A stretch of DNA of 64,000 nt from Secundilactobacillus malefermentans DSM 5705 = KCTC 3548. GTDB taxonomy: Bacteria; Bacillota; Bacilli; Lactobacillales; Lactobacillaceae. The stretch is from the NCBI RefSeq assembly GCF_001436395.1, contig NZ_AZGJ01000001.1:1-64000 (forward strand), read 5' to 3'. A program made the translations under genes and the position numbers. The number at the start of each line of letters is the position of its first letter. Within the stretch, counting starts at the first letter, position 1. Below, piece after piece: positions 63,959 through 64,000 of this stretch. Under the pieces are notes generated by a model. It was not told the DNA's origin. It saw only the letters and a program-made list of their open reading frames with translations, and searched no databases.

Positions 63959-64000
63959 GTCTCATTCACCAAATTGGAACGGCAATAGATAATAACCGGG

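Overview
The window is an AT-rich, strongly + strand stretch of chromosome from a low-GC Gram-positive bacterium, almost certainly a member of the Lactobacillaceae. The evidence is the gene order ctsR-clpC-rpoB-rpoC-comC-rpsL-rpsG-fusA, the long ribosomal superoperon closing with an ECF transporter module, the tRNA order Val-Lys-Leu-Thr-Gly-Leu-Arg-Pro, the purK-like/pcrA/ligA/camS/gatCAB block, a pyruvate oxidase locus with CcpA-type sites, and a D-Ala ligase with the Phe typical of vancomycin-resistant lactobacilli. The species cannot be named from this alone.

Layout. 1-1.6 kb: end of an unrecognised gene and a LysP-type lysine permease. 1.7-3.5 kb: LacD-type aldolase and a deoxynucleoside kinase. 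3.5-5.1 kb: serS behind a T-box. 5.3-6.2 kb: eight tRNA genes with their own promoter and terminator. 6.2-9.3 kb: a pyruvate oxidase gene interrupted by an in-frame TAA at codon 16, and a truncated FAD synthase paralogue. 9.4-13.9 kb: ctsR-clpC with a CtsR box, then a glutathione reductase starting at the clpC terminator. 13.9-22.1 kb: rpoB-rpoC and a convergent comC-type prepilin peptidase. 22.2-25.7 kb: rpsL-rpsG-fusA. 25.7-36.4 kb: the S10/spc operons through secY and adk. 37.1-44.4 kb: infA-rpmJ-rpsM-rpsK-rpoA-rplQ, an L17-downstream-element-like RNA, ecfA1-ecfA2-ecfT, truA, rplM-rpsI. 44.7-50.2 kb: a cell-envelope region (NlpC/P60 hydrolase, GH25 lysozyme, unknown anchored protein, ECF substrate-binding membrane protein, D-Ala ligase, DUF2187 protein, GH73 glucosaminidase). 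50.2-64 kb: xpt, a UPF0316 membrane protein, a divergent PurK-like ATP-grasp protein, pcrA-ligA-camS, gatCAB, a diacylglycerol kinase and an RlmCD-type rRNA methyltransferase.

Most of the window is core information processing: translation machinery, RNA polymerase, secretion, tRNA charging and amidation, and DNA repair. The ECF energising module (EcfA1A2T) pairs with separate S components, one of which lies about 5 kb downstream. The most unusual points are the nonsense codon in an otherwise intact pyruvate oxidase beside an FAD-synthase-only RibF paralogue; two genes (gor and the ECF S component) whose Shine-Dalgarno sequences point at AUA or AUU instead of a standard start codon; the depsipeptide-type D-Ala ligase; the PurK-like protein lacking PurK family residues; and several structured RNA leaders and intergenic hairpins. 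I did not find CRISPR arrays, insertion sequences, prophage genes or an obviously new multi-gene defence system.
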